Positions 25,101 to 33,517 of a DNA stretch of 64,000 nt are shown here, one piece after another. The DNA is from Anaerolineales bacterium. Lineage in GTDB: Bacteria; Chloroflexota; Anaerolineae; Anaerolineales; Villigracilaceae. Position numbers and translations under genes: made by a program. Within the stretch, counting starts at the first letter, position 1. Every line of letters starts with the position of its first letter. The stretch is taken from assembly GCA_030583925.1 (NCBI GenBank), contig CP129482.1:3534001-3598000 (forward strand), written 5' to 3'. Below the pieces are notes generated by a model, which did not search any database, was not told the DNA's origin, and saw only the letters and a program-made list of their open reading frames with translations.

Positions 25101-27119
25101 CGCGAGTTTGTCAGCGTTATCGTCCCAGTACACTTGCAAGTTCAAATCGCCGCGATAGATTCCGCCGAACGCGTCGTAGCCGTCCATGCGGAAGGGCAGC
25201 CCGTAATCGTAATCGGTCTCGTTGACGACCGCCGAGCCGGTGATGGTGAGGATGCCGGCGTCCACTTGCAAGCGGAGGTAATACGAAGTTTCCCGCTTCA
25301 CTTCGACGGGCTGACTGAGTTCAAGCGTGTACGCGTTTCCGCGCGGGTCGGCTTGCGCGTCGAAGTCTGCGGTGAGCGCGGCGGTGGCGAGGGTCTGCTC
25401 GGGGGTGTGTTCGGGTCCGCTGGATAGAGTCAGGTTGAGGGTCGAGGAAGAAGCGAGCGCGTTGGCGGCGTGTCCGAGGGTGATGGCGGTGAGCAGTCCG
25501 TCGCGCCGGGAAGTGAAGGAAATGTCGAACGGATTGTCCGCCATGACCGCGCCGTCCAGTTGAATCGGAATCGGCTGGTTGTAGGTGGAGCCGTCCGTTT
25601 CGATCTGGGCGTTGATTGGACCCGGCACGTTTTGGAAGATCCACCGCGAGGCGGCGATGCGCGGTTCGGTGCGTGTGTATATGCTTTGGAAGGCGAACGC
25701 CCACGCGGCTGTGAGCAGGAGGACAACCACTGCGAGTGTAGTACGCAGTGCGGAGTACGCGGTACGTAATTTGTGATTGGTTATTGGGAATTGTTCAAAG
25801 ACGAACCACGCCGCCATCATGCCGAGCAACGGGTAGATCGGCAGTTGATAACGCATCGTCGGGTTGAATTGAAGCGATTGCCAGAGGAAATATGCCGCCG
25901 TCCAACCCCAGAGGAGGGCGTGCTTCCATTCGCCTTTGAGGATGCGCCAGCCCATGTAGAGGAAGCCGATCCATGCAAGGATGCCGAGCGGCAGACCGAG
26001 ACCCCACAAGGTTAAATTCTCGAACGAATATAGATGCGTGCGCCGCGCCCATTGCAGGTTCCACGGCAGGTCGGCTTCACCGGTGGCTTGCGCGCGTTGT
26101 TGCTCAATATCCGCAACCCAGCGAGGATCAAGCCCCATACCGTCAAAAGCATAAGGCTGGAAAATTCGAAAGGAAATAAACGCGGCGAGTCCGCCGGCGA
26201 TGAGGCAGGCGATAATTAGTAAATAGTAATTGGTTGAGAGCCCGGTCTGCGATTGCCGGTCAGTGATGAAATAACGCAGTGCGAACGCTCCAGGCAACAG
26301 AAGAGCCAGCGGGTAGATATTCAACTTCGACGCCAGCGCCATGCCATAGGCAATGCCGAAGCCGAGGCTGAGGAAGAAGAGGGGAGAGGTAATGACAGAT
26401 CGAAGAATTAGAGAATTGGACGCTTCGACAGGTTCAACAGGAGCCGGGGGACTACCTACCGATTCAGCGGGAGATTGGAGATTGGAGACTGGAGACTGGG
26501 AACTAGATGAGTCTCTAGTCTCCAGTCTCTGATCTTTCCATAGCATGATCTCGACCGCGAAGTAGATCGCCAGAAACGCAAAGGTGTTGACGAACAGGTC
26601 GGTGGTGAAGAAATGCGATTGCTGGATCTGCATCACGGTCAACGCGGAGAAGAGGGAGGCAAGCAAACCTACACGACGGTTGTACAGGCGTGAGACGATG
26701 ATGTAAAGGAAGAAAATTGCAAGCAAATCTGCTGTTGCAGAAAATTGTCTGGCAAATGTTTTTAGATTGGTCTGATTGGTCAGCTCCGCTATGATGCGCA
26801 ATAGCGTCATTGGCAAATTGCCGTAAACGTAGGAGCCGAGATTACGGTTATAAGGATTGAGTGTAGATTTTTTGCTGTCGAAGTAATCCCCAATACTAAG
26901 CCAGACTTTTTGTTCAGGCGGACACGCGTCCACAGGGGTGATGTTATCCGCGCACTTGTGCGCTCGTAGATTATCCAACACGCTGGTGAAATGGTTCTCA
27001 TCCGGGTGCTGGTGTTCGCCCTCGCCCCAGTTGACTCCGGTCAAACGCAAATAGCCCGCGAGGACAAGCACCAGCAGGAAGAGAAGGTCGTATGCCCAGA
27101 AATATTTTTCGCGTTTCAT
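22179..27119 (-). CDS. GT39-like / YYY-domain fusion membrane protein
   Basis: At 1646 residues this joins two modules. The N-terminal ~850 residues are a GT-C/PMT-like glycosyltransferase (GVNWGEGEHQHPDENHF near 30-46 in the catalytic-loop position, about 10 helices, then an extracytoplasmic domain about 490-830). The C-terminal ~800 residues are a YYY/DUF2298 domain paralogous to the separate gene at 19239: DKGYPLSRALGLVLFGW, GGYINYYYYGFVLVG, TEFPLFTFLYSDLHAHM and GVVGWNWHQRQQR. DNA-repeat inserts lie at about 196-242 (SPVSNLQSPAESVG, VEPVEASNS), 441-460 (HKLRTAYSALRTT) and 1050-1063. Probably adds sugars to lipid or protein at the outer face of the membrane. Confidence 0.82.
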   Translation of the reverse strand: MKREKYFWAYDLLFLLVLVLAGYLRLTGVNWGEGEHQHPDENHFTSVLDNLRAHKCADNITPVDACPPEQKVWLSIGDYFDSKKSTLNPYNRNLGSYVYGNLPMTLLRIIAELTNQTNLKTFARQFSATADLLAIFFLYIIVSRLYNRRVGLLASLFSALTVMQIQQSHFFTTDLFVNTFAFLAIYFAVEIMLWKDQRLETRDSSSSQSPVSNLQSPAESVGSPPAPVEPVEASNSLILRSVITSPLFFLSLGFGIAYGMALASKLNIYPLALLLPGAFALRYFITDRQSQTGLSTNYYLLIIACLIAGGLAAFISFRIFQPYAFDGMGLDPRWVADIEQQRAQATGEADLPWNLQWARRTHLYSFENLTLWGLGLPLGILAWIGFLYMGWRILKGEWKHALLWGWTAAYFLWQSLQFNPTMRYQLPIYPLLGMMAAWFVFEQFPITNHKLRTAYSALRTTLAVVVLLLTAAWAFAFQSIYTRTEPRIAASRWIFQNVPGPINAQIETDGSTYNQPIPIQLDGAVMADNPFDISFTSRRDGLLTAITLGHAANALASSSTLNLTLSSGPEHTPEQTLATAALTADFDAQADPRGNAYTLELSQPVEVKRETSYYLRLQVDAGILTITGSAVVNETDYDYGLPFRMDGYDAFGGIYRGDLNLQVYWDDNADKLARFTSTLDQADYIFIPTNHQYAQITRLPERYPLTTLYYRELMGCPVGAEIIRCYHEAKPGDYESRLGFDLVAVFTTYPKLGNFEINDEYAEEAFTFYDHPKVFIFKKNANYDSAQVQSILGAVDLTKVVRLTPRQFADYSDLMLPADRLASQRAGGTWSELFDYDWIQNKYPWLGLLIWYVFIFILGLAVYPLIRIAMPGLADKGYPLSRALGLVLFGWLAWMAGSVGIPYTRTTIAIVFGLILLLGAGLAYYQRDELREEWKTKKKHFLLIEGVFLAFFVIDLLIRLGNPDMWHPAKGGERPMDFSYFNAVLKSTSFPPYDPWFAGGYINYYYYGFVLVGTPVKLLGIVPSIAYNFILPTLFAIVGICAFSIGWNLVTSRRSNVNDDQPVTFNLGLVSGISASALAILLGNLGTIQMIYNRMQQLGAVGAFSWESTFTERVTWFLAGLKMIVSGEGVLPIGPGDWYWDPSRIVPPGPDNSITEFPLFTFLYSDLHAHMIAMPIMLLALSWAVAVVVGQAKWKNQISTGVGIVVGALIIGALYPTNLSDMYTFLPVGLAALGYSLWRNSNSSSLERRLLIVAGALSALTILSFVMYQPYRAWYAQAYSALDPWKGPFTPISSYLTMWGVFLFIIVAWMVWETREWMAAIPVSSLRKLKPFQFLIEGALIVFALILLLLQYNQSSTSYGGVAVSWIALPIAAWAGVLMLRPNLPDAKRFVLFLIGTALLITVVVEVLVVVGDIGRQNTIFKFYLQAWFLLAVSGAAAFTWSLPAFFRWTPGWRAFWQIMVILLVSGAALFTVTGSSGKIRDRWIVEAPHALDAMTFMEYADYDDFGQRLNLSEDYRAIRWMQENVQGSPVIVEANCPEYHWCTRFTIYTGLPGVVGWNWHQRQQRVFTSAWVEERVAQVGEFYNSIDPESIQNFLKTYDVKYIIVGQLERAAYAPEGIAKFDQYEGQYWREVYRDGATVIYEVLP
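25735..25795. repeat. GTACGCAGTGCGGAGTACGC repeat inside the fusion gene
   Basis: Repeated AGTACGC/GCGGAGTACGC units encode TAYSALRTT in frame at the start of a membrane helix. It adjoins an AATTTGTGATTGGTTATTGG stretch. Confidence 0.6.
26395..26535. repeat. Composite repeat tract inside the fusion gene
   Basis: About 140 bp combining the CTTCGACAGGTTCAAC element, ATTGGAGATTGGAGACTGG heptads and an AGTCTCTAGTCTCCAGTCTC inverted copy. It is read in frame as a Ser/Pro/Glu-rich cytoplasmic loop. Confidence 0.8.
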
Positions 27120-27134
27120 AAATTAGTCGATTTG

Positions 27135-27285
27135 CTGGTTGAGTAGGCGGTGTTCGTCCGCCGTATCGAAACCAGCGAGTAAGCAGAATAGTTCCGTCAT
27201 CGAAAGGTATCGTCTAAACGGTGGTTTCGGTAGGGGCTTCGCAATGGCGCCGAGGCGCCACTCAGCCCTACTCAACCACCGGGTG
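27135..27285. repeat. GGTTGAGTAG..TATCGAAACC intergenic repeat
   Basis: Fills the 167-bp gap upstream of the fusion gene. Arms TGGTTGAGTA (27138-27147) and TACTCAACCA (near 27269-27278) are inverted, with TATCGAAACCAGCGAG and GGTGGTTTCGGTAGG inside. A relative lies at 54393-54432. No promoter is obvious within it. Confidence 0.6.
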
Positions 27286-27286
27286 A

Positions 27287-29437
27287 TTACTCTTGAGGCA
27301 CAAAGAAGATCCAAAAATCGTGACCGGGAATGTCCGAGTCAAATAAACGCAGTTGACCAGCCGGGTAGAGCGATTGTAGGACGTCTAACGACTCTTGGTC
27401 GTTCCCAGCCGGGTTTTCAAGGTCGGCTTTCACAATGAACAACTTCGGTCCCTGATATTGCACAGTGGTCGGAATGCCCTCCCGCCACATTGCCATATCG
27501 CGATACGTGTCGCCCACCCAAATCGCGGTGAGACGCGTGTCCACCCAATAGGGGAAGGGAACCACCCAGGCGGTCTCCGTCGTGCCGGAGATCTGCTTGA
27601 ACCCGTTGATCACCCTGCCTATGTCTGTGGTGTTCCATGATTTCTGGCGAAAGAACGTGTAATATTGATTGAAAACCAGATCGTAATTTTGCGCGGCAGA
27701 AATATACAACAGAACCGCCGCCAATAGCGAGACGAAGATCGCGCGCCTCTTGCCCCTTCCGAAGCTGGTCACCAAGCCATCGAACGCCATCGCCGCCAGG
27801 ATGAACACCGAGATGTACGCGCCTCCCGTGCGGTTCAATGACGGGTTTTCGCCGGGGAACGCGATGGACAACGTGGACGGCAGTTGCAACAACGGAATGG
27901 AGACGAGCAGGAACAAATCCAACCAGTGACGGTTGCGAAGATAACGGATCAACACGAACGCGACGCCAAGGACGAACAACGCGGCGGTGATAACGTCCAA
28001 CGCGGGACGCTGGACGACGGAATGTACCCAGATCACGCCGTCGTCGAAGTTGAACATTTTGAGCGCGTTCCACACGTTCGAGAGGAACACCTGCCAGACG
28101 GGTTTTGTGATCTGAACCTCCGCGCTCGTCAACCTCGTCATCGCGCGCAGACCGAACCGTTCAGGGTTATCCGCCCAGTAGCGAAGGAGAGGCAGGAAAA
28201 CGAACAGCGATGTTAATGCAAGCATCGCCAGCCAGATCACCAATTCCTTGCGCGCGCCCCTCGATTGCGGATGAATCCAATACAGGATGAATACGGCGAC
28301 GACCACAAAAGGCACGATGCGGAAGGGGCTGTAACCGTGCAAGCCAAGTCCTAGAAAGATGCCGGAGAGGAGGAAGTCGTTGCGGTTGCGCGTCCGCAAG
28401 CCGCGCAGGAGGTAGAGCAGCATCGGCGCGGCGAAAAGCGGATAGAGAGGGAAGCGCAGCCCCACGCGGCTGATCACGTTGGGCCAGTAGGCGATTCCCG
28501 CGAGAGTAAACGCAATGAGCGCCACGCGCGCTCCGCCGATTTCCTTGCCGAGCAGATAAATAAACGGTAAGGTCAAGAAACCGAGAATAGCCGTGCCGAG
28601 TTTGAGGCTGAGGAATGAAAACCCGGTGCCGAACACTTTGAGGATGAGCAGTGTCCAATACATTTGATCCGCTTCACGCCCGGTATTGCGGGGAAAGAAG
28701 ATGCGAGTCTGACCGTGTGCAACGTCGTACACGTCGAGAATTTTTTCGGCGTGGTCGCTAAACGGCTCCGGCGGAACGCTCGCCGTTTGAGTGAAGCGGA
28801 AAAAGAACGCCAGCGCGGTCGCGGCGAGCAGGAGTAACGTCCAACGCGAGAGCTGGATGGTCCAGGAATCTTTTCTCAGCCAACCGGCGATCCGCTCGAA
28901 GAGGGATGGCTGATTCGGCTTTGTGATCCAGAACGCCGAAAGAAAGAAAGCGATCGCAAGAAGCCAAATAAAGACATTGAAACTTGTGAACAAGTTATCT
29001 TTAAACAAACTATATGCCCATAGCCCCAACAAAACGCTAATGACAAATTGAACCGGGCGAAAGGTGAGCGGATCCGTGCCTTCGGAGTCCGGTGTATATG
29101 AAGGAAGCGTCCACTCTTTGCGGTAGAGCGCCCAGCCGAAGAGGCTGAGAGCGGCAATGTAAAGGGCGAAGCCCACTCCTTTTGTGGCGGCGGGAGGTTC
29201 GAAGAAAAATTGCCCGGCGCAGGCGAGTAAAACCGCAAGGAGCGATTTCCACGGAAACGCCGAATCAGGCTGAATGTCGGAGGAAGCGGGCGGTTCGTCC
29301 GCCGGTTCACCCGAGGGTTTCGCATCGTCCGCAAATTCGGGAATCTGAATCCGCTTGCCGGGTCGAAACAGGGATTTTACATAATCGAGAACGCTGGGCT
29401 CGTTGGATGGATTCTGTTCGTGAGATTCGTCGTTCAT
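27287..29437 (-). CDS. Glycosyltransferase family 39-type membrane protein
   Basis: A multi-spanning GT-C protein of about 716 residues. A long charged, Pro/Glu/Ser-rich N-terminus (about 1-75) precedes about 12-13 helices. PPEPFSDHAEKILDVYDVAHG holds the Asp of the first extracytoplasmic loop as in ArnT/PMT enzymes; GREADQMYWTLLILKVFG, RVGLRFPLYPLFAAPMLLYLLRG and GLGLHGYSPFRI resemble the family. I start it at ATG 29437; an in-frame TTG at 29473 is possible. It belongs to the same minus-strand run as the methyltransferase and GT4 upstream and the giant membrane proteins downstream. Confidence 0.8.
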   Translation of the reverse strand: MNDESHEQNPSNEPSVLDYVKSLFRPGKRIQIPEFADDAKPSGEPADEPPASSDIQPDSAFPWKSLLAVLLACAGQFFFEPPAATKGVGFALYIAALSLFGWALYRKEWTLPSYTPDSEGTDPLTFRPVQFVISVLLGLWAYSLFKDNLFTSFNVFIWLLAIAFFLSAFWITKPNQPSLFERIAGWLRKDSWTIQLSRWTLLLLAATALAFFFRFTQTASVPPEPFSDHAEKILDVYDVAHGQTRIFFPRNTGREADQMYWTLLILKVFGTGFSFLSLKLGTAILGFLTLPFIYLLGKEIGGARVALIAFTLAGIAYWPNVISRVGLRFPLYPLFAAPMLLYLLRGLRTRNRNDFLLSGIFLGLGLHGYSPFRIVPFVVVAVFILYWIHPQSRGARKELVIWLAMLALTSLFVFLPLLRYWADNPERFGLRAMTRLTSAEVQITKPVWQVFLSNVWNALKMFNFDDGVIWVHSVVQRPALDVITAALFVLGVAFVLIRYLRNRHWLDLFLLVSIPLLQLPSTLSIAFPGENPSLNRTGGAYISVFILAAMAFDGLVTSFGRGKRRAIFVSLLAAVLLYISAAQNYDLVFNQYYTFFRQKSWNTTDIGRVINGFKQISGTTETAWVVPFPYWVDTRLTAIWVGDTYRDMAMWREGIPTTVQYQGPKLFIVKADLENPAGNDQESLDVLQSLYPAGQLRLFDSDIPGHDFWIFFVPQE

Positions 29438-29500
29438 TGTTGTGTGGAATTCTGCGCGAGGATGTTCGATCAAGATGTGTGGATGCGGGGACAGCGGCGC

Positions 29501-30256
29501 TTATTTTTTTCTGGCGATGTAAAAAGTGTAGGTCCCATTGTCTACGGGCTGGGTGGAGGCGTAGCGCTCCACATATTTTTTGGTCAACCACAGGTTCCAT
29601 TGGGCGCGGGCGATGATCCATTTGCCTGTGAGGACGCGTGCAAAAAGCGAAGGAACGCCGAAATAATGCCCCCATTCTAACACGCGCAACGAAGCAGGCG
29701 GGAAGTAATGCCACCAGCGCACTAGTTCAAAGCCGGCGCGTTCGAGACGCGCCCCCCACACATCAGGGTTGTCGGCATGTTGGGTGCGCGAGATGACGCG
29801 GAACCATTCGGTGTAGCCTTTGCCCAGCACTTTGGAGATCGAAAGCTCGCTCAAATAGGCGGAATTGGGCACGCAGAAATAGAACGGCGCGCCTTGCTTC
29901 AACACGCGGGCGGTCTCTTTCAGCACAGCGTCAATGTGCGGGATGTGCTCCAGCACCGAATTGCTGAACCCACTGGCGAAATATTCGTTGGGAAACGGCG
30001 ATGCCGCGCCGTCGGCTTCGACCAATGCTTTGTACGCGCCGAAGGTCTTCGCCTCGTGGATGGGTCCGTGCCACGGGTCGAGTCCCACGTCAATTTTTGA
30101 GTCGAACGTCAGCGAGGCGAAGTGACCGTCGCCGCAACCCACATCGTAGACCGGCGCGGGCAGGGGCAGATCTTGATAGAACGAACTCTCGACCGAGCGC
30201 AACAACGCGCGGAAGTAGGGCAGGTCACGCAGGTGTAGGAATAGGAAATCTTTCAA
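29501..30256 (-). CDS. Class I SAM-dependent methyltransferase
   Basis: A 251-residue Rossmann-fold methyltransferase. Motif I is VYDVGCGDGHFA (about 36-47), the acidic strand-2 end is GLDPW, and motif IV is in FSNSVLEHIPHIDAVLKETARVLKQGAPFYFCVPN. The substrate is unknown; its position between a GT4 and GT39 enzymes favours a sugar or glycolipid. It overlaps the GT4 gene by 4 nt and so is translationally coupled. Confidence 0.88.
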   Translation of the reverse strand: MKDFLFLHLRDLPYFRALLRSVESSFYQDLPLPAPVYDVGCGDGHFASLTFDSKIDVGLDPWHGPIHEAKTFGAYKALVEADGAASPFPNEYFASGFSNSVLEHIPHIDAVLKETARVLKQGAPFYFCVPNSAYLSELSISKVLGKGYTEWFRVISRTQHADNPDVWGARLERAGFELVRWWHYFPPASLRVLEWGHYFGVPSLFARVLTGKWIIARAQWNLWLTKKYVERYASTQPVDNGTYTFYIARKK

Positions 30257-31416
30257 GATGTTTTCCCCATCAACCTTTCGAATAATTTTTCATACTCCGC
30301 CGCAATGGAATCGGGATCGTAGGATTTGCGGATGGAGGCGACGTCGCCTTTGAACTTTTCCGGTTCATTCAGGACGGTGAGGATTGATTCAGCCAAGTCA
30401 GCCGCATCGCCGATTTTAGCGACGCGTCCCATGCCGTGCATCGTCACCGGCTGGCGCACCCCTGGCAAAGCGGATGGAACGCACGGCACTCCGTTCAGCA
30501 TCGCTTCGATCTGCACCAGTCCGAACGCCTCGGTGGAGTTGAGCGATGGCACGGTCAACACATCGAGGTTGGGGTAGAACGCCGCCATTTGCTCCGGGTC
30601 GAGGTTCCCCAAAAATGTCCAATGCCCCGCGGCTTCATACTCGCGGATGCGCGGCATGAGACGGTCTGAATAGGCTTGTTCGCCCATCACGTTTTGATAC
30701 GTCCCTGCGAAGAGGACTTGCGCCTTGGGGAATTGTTTCAAGATGGCAGGCAACGCGTCGAGCAGCACCTCGACTCCCTTTTCTGCGGCGAAGCGCGCCG
30801 CCATGCCGATGACCGGTTTCCGTTCGCGGACGCGATGCGTTTCCGCGAATGCCTCCACCGCGCCGGGGCGTGGAGTCGGCAACTCAACCGGCGGCAGGAT
30901 CGGGGTCAGTTTTGAAGCGTAATGCGAGAGGTAGGGCGAATGGTCGGCGTAGTCCTGTGTGTAGGTCACGATGTGATTGGCGAAGAATCCCGAAAGGTGA
31001 TTCATGAAGGTCACCACGCCGTTGACGAAACGGTTGAACAAGCCGGGCGGCAGGAGCAGGTCGCAGTGATAGGTGAGCACGGCGGGTTTGCCGAAGAGCC
31101 GACCGCGCAATGCCACGCCGGGCGCGTCGAATTGCGGGAGATGCATTTGCACCACATCGTGCTGTGCGACGAGTTTCGTGGCGACCCAGCCGAACGTCGG
31201 CGCGAGAACGCCTTTGCTGATTCTCGCCGCCACCGGCACGCGGACGATCTTCACGCCGTCCAGCGTCTCTACGCGCGGCAACGACGGGTCGAATTGTGTG
31301 GTCATCACGGTCACTTGGTGTCCGCGTTTGGCGAAGGCGCGCGCGAGGCGTTCGGCATAGATCGTCAGCCCCGAGGTGTGCGGACGATAGTAGGTGAGAA
31401 CGGTGAGGATTTTCAT
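30253..31416 (-). CDS. Glycosyltransferase family 4
   Basis: GT-B retaining glycosyltransferase of 387 residues. The N-terminal glycine-rich loop is in YYRPHTSGLTIYAERLARAFAKRGH (positions about 9-33). The C-terminal half holds FAAEKGVEVLLDALPAI, AQVLFAGTY and the donor-binding ExxxxxxxE region in STEAFGLVQIEAMLNGVPCV. It probably builds a lipid-linked glycan on the cytoplasmic face that the downstream GT-C proteins use or extend. A TATAAT lies 11 nt before the ATG, giving a very short leader. Confidence 0.9.
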   Translation of the reverse strand: MKILTVLTYYRPHTSGLTIYAERLARAFAKRGHQVTVMTTQFDPSLPRVETLDGVKIVRVPVAARISKGVLAPTFGWVATKLVAQHDVVQMHLPQFDAPGVALRGRLFGKPAVLTYHCDLLLPPGLFNRFVNGVVTFMNHLSGFFANHIVTYTQDYADHSPYLSHYASKLTPILPPVELPTPRPGAVEAFAETHRVRERKPVIGMAARFAAEKGVEVLLDALPAILKQFPKAQVLFAGTYQNVMGEQAYSDRLMPRIREYEAAGHWTFLGNLDPEQMAAFYPNLDVLTVPSLNSTEAFGLVQIEAMLNGVPCVPSALPGVRQPVTMHGMGRVAKIGDAADLAESILTVLNEPEKFKGDVASIRKSYDPDSIAAEYEKLFERLMGKTS

Positions 31417-31427
31417 GCAGCGGCACG

Positions 31428-31433
31428 ATTATA
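31428..31433 (-). promoter_or_regulatory. -10 box of the GT4 transcript
   Basis: TATAAT on the minus strand, 11 nt before the ATG at 31416; the predicted leader is about 4 nt. Confidence 0.5.
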
Positions 31434-31475
31434 CCCTCGCGAGGGAGGGCGATTGGATAACTTGTTGCGCCCAGG

Positions 31476-31529
31476 GTGCGTCGCACGTACCAGATCAAGG
31501 TAACTTCTGCAAGGTAAAGTGCGACGCAC
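31476..31529. repeat. GTGCGTCGCAC / GTGCGACGCAC inverted repeat
   Basis: Two 11-bp near-palindromic arms (31476-31486, 31519-31529) in the 146-bp divergent region between the GT4 and YjdF-like genes. Operator or palindromic repeat; cannot be decided from one locus. Confidence 0.55.
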
Positions 31530-31550
31530 TGCGTAGAGGAAATACCTTGT

Positions 31551-31556
31551 TACAAT
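31551..31556 (+). promoter_or_regulatory. -10 box of leaderless YjdF-like gene
   Basis: TACAAT ends exactly 6 nt before the ATG at 31563. Confidence 0.5.
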
Positions 31557-31562
31557 CGGCGC

Positions 31563-31982
31563 ATGAACAATAAACAAAACTTTTTCACTTGGGTTTCATC
31601 CACCCTGCGCGAAGGCGCGTGGGCTCCGTTGGCGGTCTTCGGTTTTTATCTGGTCGGGCTGGCAATTGACCTGTTCGATAACTTCCCCTATATGGACATC
31701 CCCACACATTTCATGGGCGGCGTGGCGATCACGTACTTCTTCCGGGCGGCGATTCGGAACTCACAGAAATTTCTTGGCGATATTCCCGCTCTGATTCAAA
31801 TCGTGTTCGCCTTCACCTGCACAGGGACGACGATCATCCTTTGGGAATTTTACGAGAACGCGTTCGATTATCTCTTCGGCACGACGATGGTACGTGGCAT
31901 GACAGATACCATCGTAGATATGGCTGTGGGACTGATGGGAGCGTTGGTGTTGTCGGTGTTGTATAAGCAACGACGAAAGTAG
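31563..31982 (+). CDS. Membrane protein, YjdF/DUF2238-like
   Basis: A 139-residue protein with about four helices. DNFPYMDIPTHFMGGVAITYFF (about 38-59) and LWEFYENAFDYLFGTTMVRGMTDTIVDMAVGLMGAL (about 93-128) match the DUF2238/YjdF pattern of a conserved His-x-x-Gly-Gly and an acidic WEFxE..D..DT..D series, which suggests ion or metal coordination in the membrane. Function is unknown. It is a lone plus-strand gene with its own leaderless-type promoter. Confidence 0.65.
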   Translation: MNNKQNFFTWVSSTLREGAWAPLAVFGFYLVGLAIDLFDNFPYMDIPTHFMGGVAITYFFRAAIRNSQKFLGDIPALIQIVFAFTCTGTTIILWEFYENAFDYLFGTTMVRGMTDTIVDMAVGLMGALVLSVLYKQRRK

Positions 31983-31985
31983 AAG

Positions 31986-32097
31986 TCATCTCAAAAATGT
32001 CATGCTGAGCGAAGCGAAGCATCTCTACCGCCGAAATAAGAGACTCTTCGGTCGCAAAAAACGCTCCCTCAGAGTGACATGGTGTTTTTGAGACAGG
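31986..32097. repeat. ATGCTGAGCGAAGCGAAGCATCTC palindromic element
   Basis: An intergenic element about 110 bp long with outer inverted arms GTCATCTCAAAAA (left) and TTTTTGAGAC (right) and an interior with GAGCGAAGCGAAGC and CAGAGTGACATG. It lies between convergent genes and may act as a two-way terminator-like structure. Confidence 0.7.
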
Positions 32098-32106
32098 TTC
32101 TAATTG

Positions 32107-33486
32107 TTATTTGGCAAGGCTGAAATCAACATCTCGTGGACAGGTATCTGGCGCTGTGCGAGCAATTTCTGTGACGATGCCTTGCAGAGTTGCGACAGTT
32201 AGCGTACATGCGTCGACGCTGCGCAAGACTAGCAGAAAATACTCATCGTTTATCCACGTTAATTGAGGAGGAATGTGGACATTAGGTTTGGTCGGAACAT
32301 TGAGAAAATCCAGAGTTTTATAAGCGTCGCTAGAAATACTTCCCAATTGCCAAAGCCCGTCTACCTGAAGATAAAAATGTTCATTATCCGGAGTCCAAGC
32401 CGGTAATTCCATGGTGCAATCTATCAAAGGAATTTCAGCCGCAGTTGGAATATCATGGAGAGTTAATATTCCCCACTTACCTAAACAGGAGTTGTTTAAA
32501 TAGAGGAAATATTGAAGATTTGGAGAAAAAGACACACTCGGATTAGGAATGAAGGGTTGAAATTCAGCGATCAATTCCGCTTGACCATCCACAAAGAGTC
32601 GCCATACCTGAACAGGCTCGCCTGCATAATCAGAGTAGTGCATCTTTTCGGGAGGAATTGACGTCATCATAAAACGTCCTCGAGGATCCCAAACAACTCT
32701 TGGAATAAACATAATTTCACTTGGTATCAATAGAGGTTTAAATTCAAGCAAAGTAAGTTGTTCGCCGCTTCTCAAATCCAAAACGGCGATTCTTGAATTA
32801 GTCATTAAGGCAACATGTGTTCCGGTAGGAGAAATTCTAAATCTTCCTCCTGCGCCAGCCTCTGCTAATCGCTTTGCTTGCCCTTGTAGATCTAACGAAT
32901 AAAGGTCAAAAAGGGGTGTAGATCTCGGAGGTCCATTAAGTACTCTTTCGGTATTGAACAGAATTTGATGGCTCTCGGGGATCCAATTTGCATCGAAAAT
33001 AAGAAGCGCCGCTTCGTCGCCTGTTATTGTAACTAGATCGTCTCGACCCAAAAGACGATGCAATTCGCTTCCGTCAGTTCTTGCAACCCATAATTCATCA
33101 AACGGAGGAGCGCTGAAATCGGATGAGATATATCTTTGTTGAAAGAGAAGCCATTGACCGTCATCGGACAGCATGGGATGTGATATGTTCTCCTGCTGTG
33201 CAAACAGTTGCAATCTATTCTGTTTCCATATCCATAACTCGTCTTTTATTACAAAGGTGATGCTGAGACCGTCTGGCAACGATGCAGATATGAATGTAGG
33301 GCTAGCAATCGGCAATGTCAAATCAGGTGATGGCGTAAAAGTAGACGTTGCGGCAGGGATAACCGTAGGGCTAGAAACAGCAGGTGTTTGTGTGACATCA
33401 ATCACCGAGAAGCCGGGTACGCTCATGCAACTTAATAGAAAAACTGCAAATATGAGCAGAATAAAAAGCTTTGTTCTCATATTCAT
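32107..33486 (-). CDS. Lipoprotein with TolB/WD40-like propeller repeats
   Basis: A 459-residue predicted lipoprotein. Signal sequence MRTKLFILLIFAVFLLSC carries the lipobox LLSC, followed by a Thr/Pro/Ser/Val-rich stalk (about 25-65). The remainder contains beta-propeller-like blocks (LSDDGQWLLFQQRY, ELWVARTDGSELHRLLG, ISPTGTHVALMTNSRIAVLDLRSGEQ, WDPRGRFMMTSI). Function is not recognisable; a sensor or scaffold on the outer face is plausible. The start at ATG 33486 follows AGAAGG. The region is clearly richer in A and T than its neighbours, a sign of recent acquisition. Confidence 0.7.
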   Translation of the reverse strand: MNMRTKLFILLIFAVFLLSCMSVPGFSVIDVTQTPAVSSPTVIPAATSTFTPSPDLTLPIASPTFISASLPDGLSITFVIKDELWIWKQNRLQLFAQQENISHPMLSDDGQWLLFQQRYISSDFSAPPFDELWVARTDGSELHRLLGRDDLVTITGDEAALLIFDANWIPESHQILFNTERVLNGPPRSTPLFDLYSLDLQGQAKRLAEAGAGGRFRISPTGTHVALMTNSRIAVLDLRSGEQLTLLEFKPLLIPSEIMFIPRVVWDPRGRFMMTSIPPEKMHYSDYAGEPVQVWRLFVDGQAELIAEFQPFIPNPSVSFSPNLQYFLYLNNSCLGKWGILTLHDIPTAAEIPLIDCTMELPAWTPDNEHFYLQVDGLWQLGSISSDAYKTLDFLNVPTKPNVHIPPQLTWINDEYFLLVLRSVDACTLTVATLQGIVTEIARTAPDTCPRDVDFSLAK

Positions 33487-33517
33487 CGATTGCCTTCTGT
33501 GAGCGGATAATTTCAAT

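Noticed and set aside
24219..25427. Plus-strand frame of 402 codons inside the fusion gene
   Set aside because: Antisense shadow in high-G+C coding sequence; composition not protein-like.
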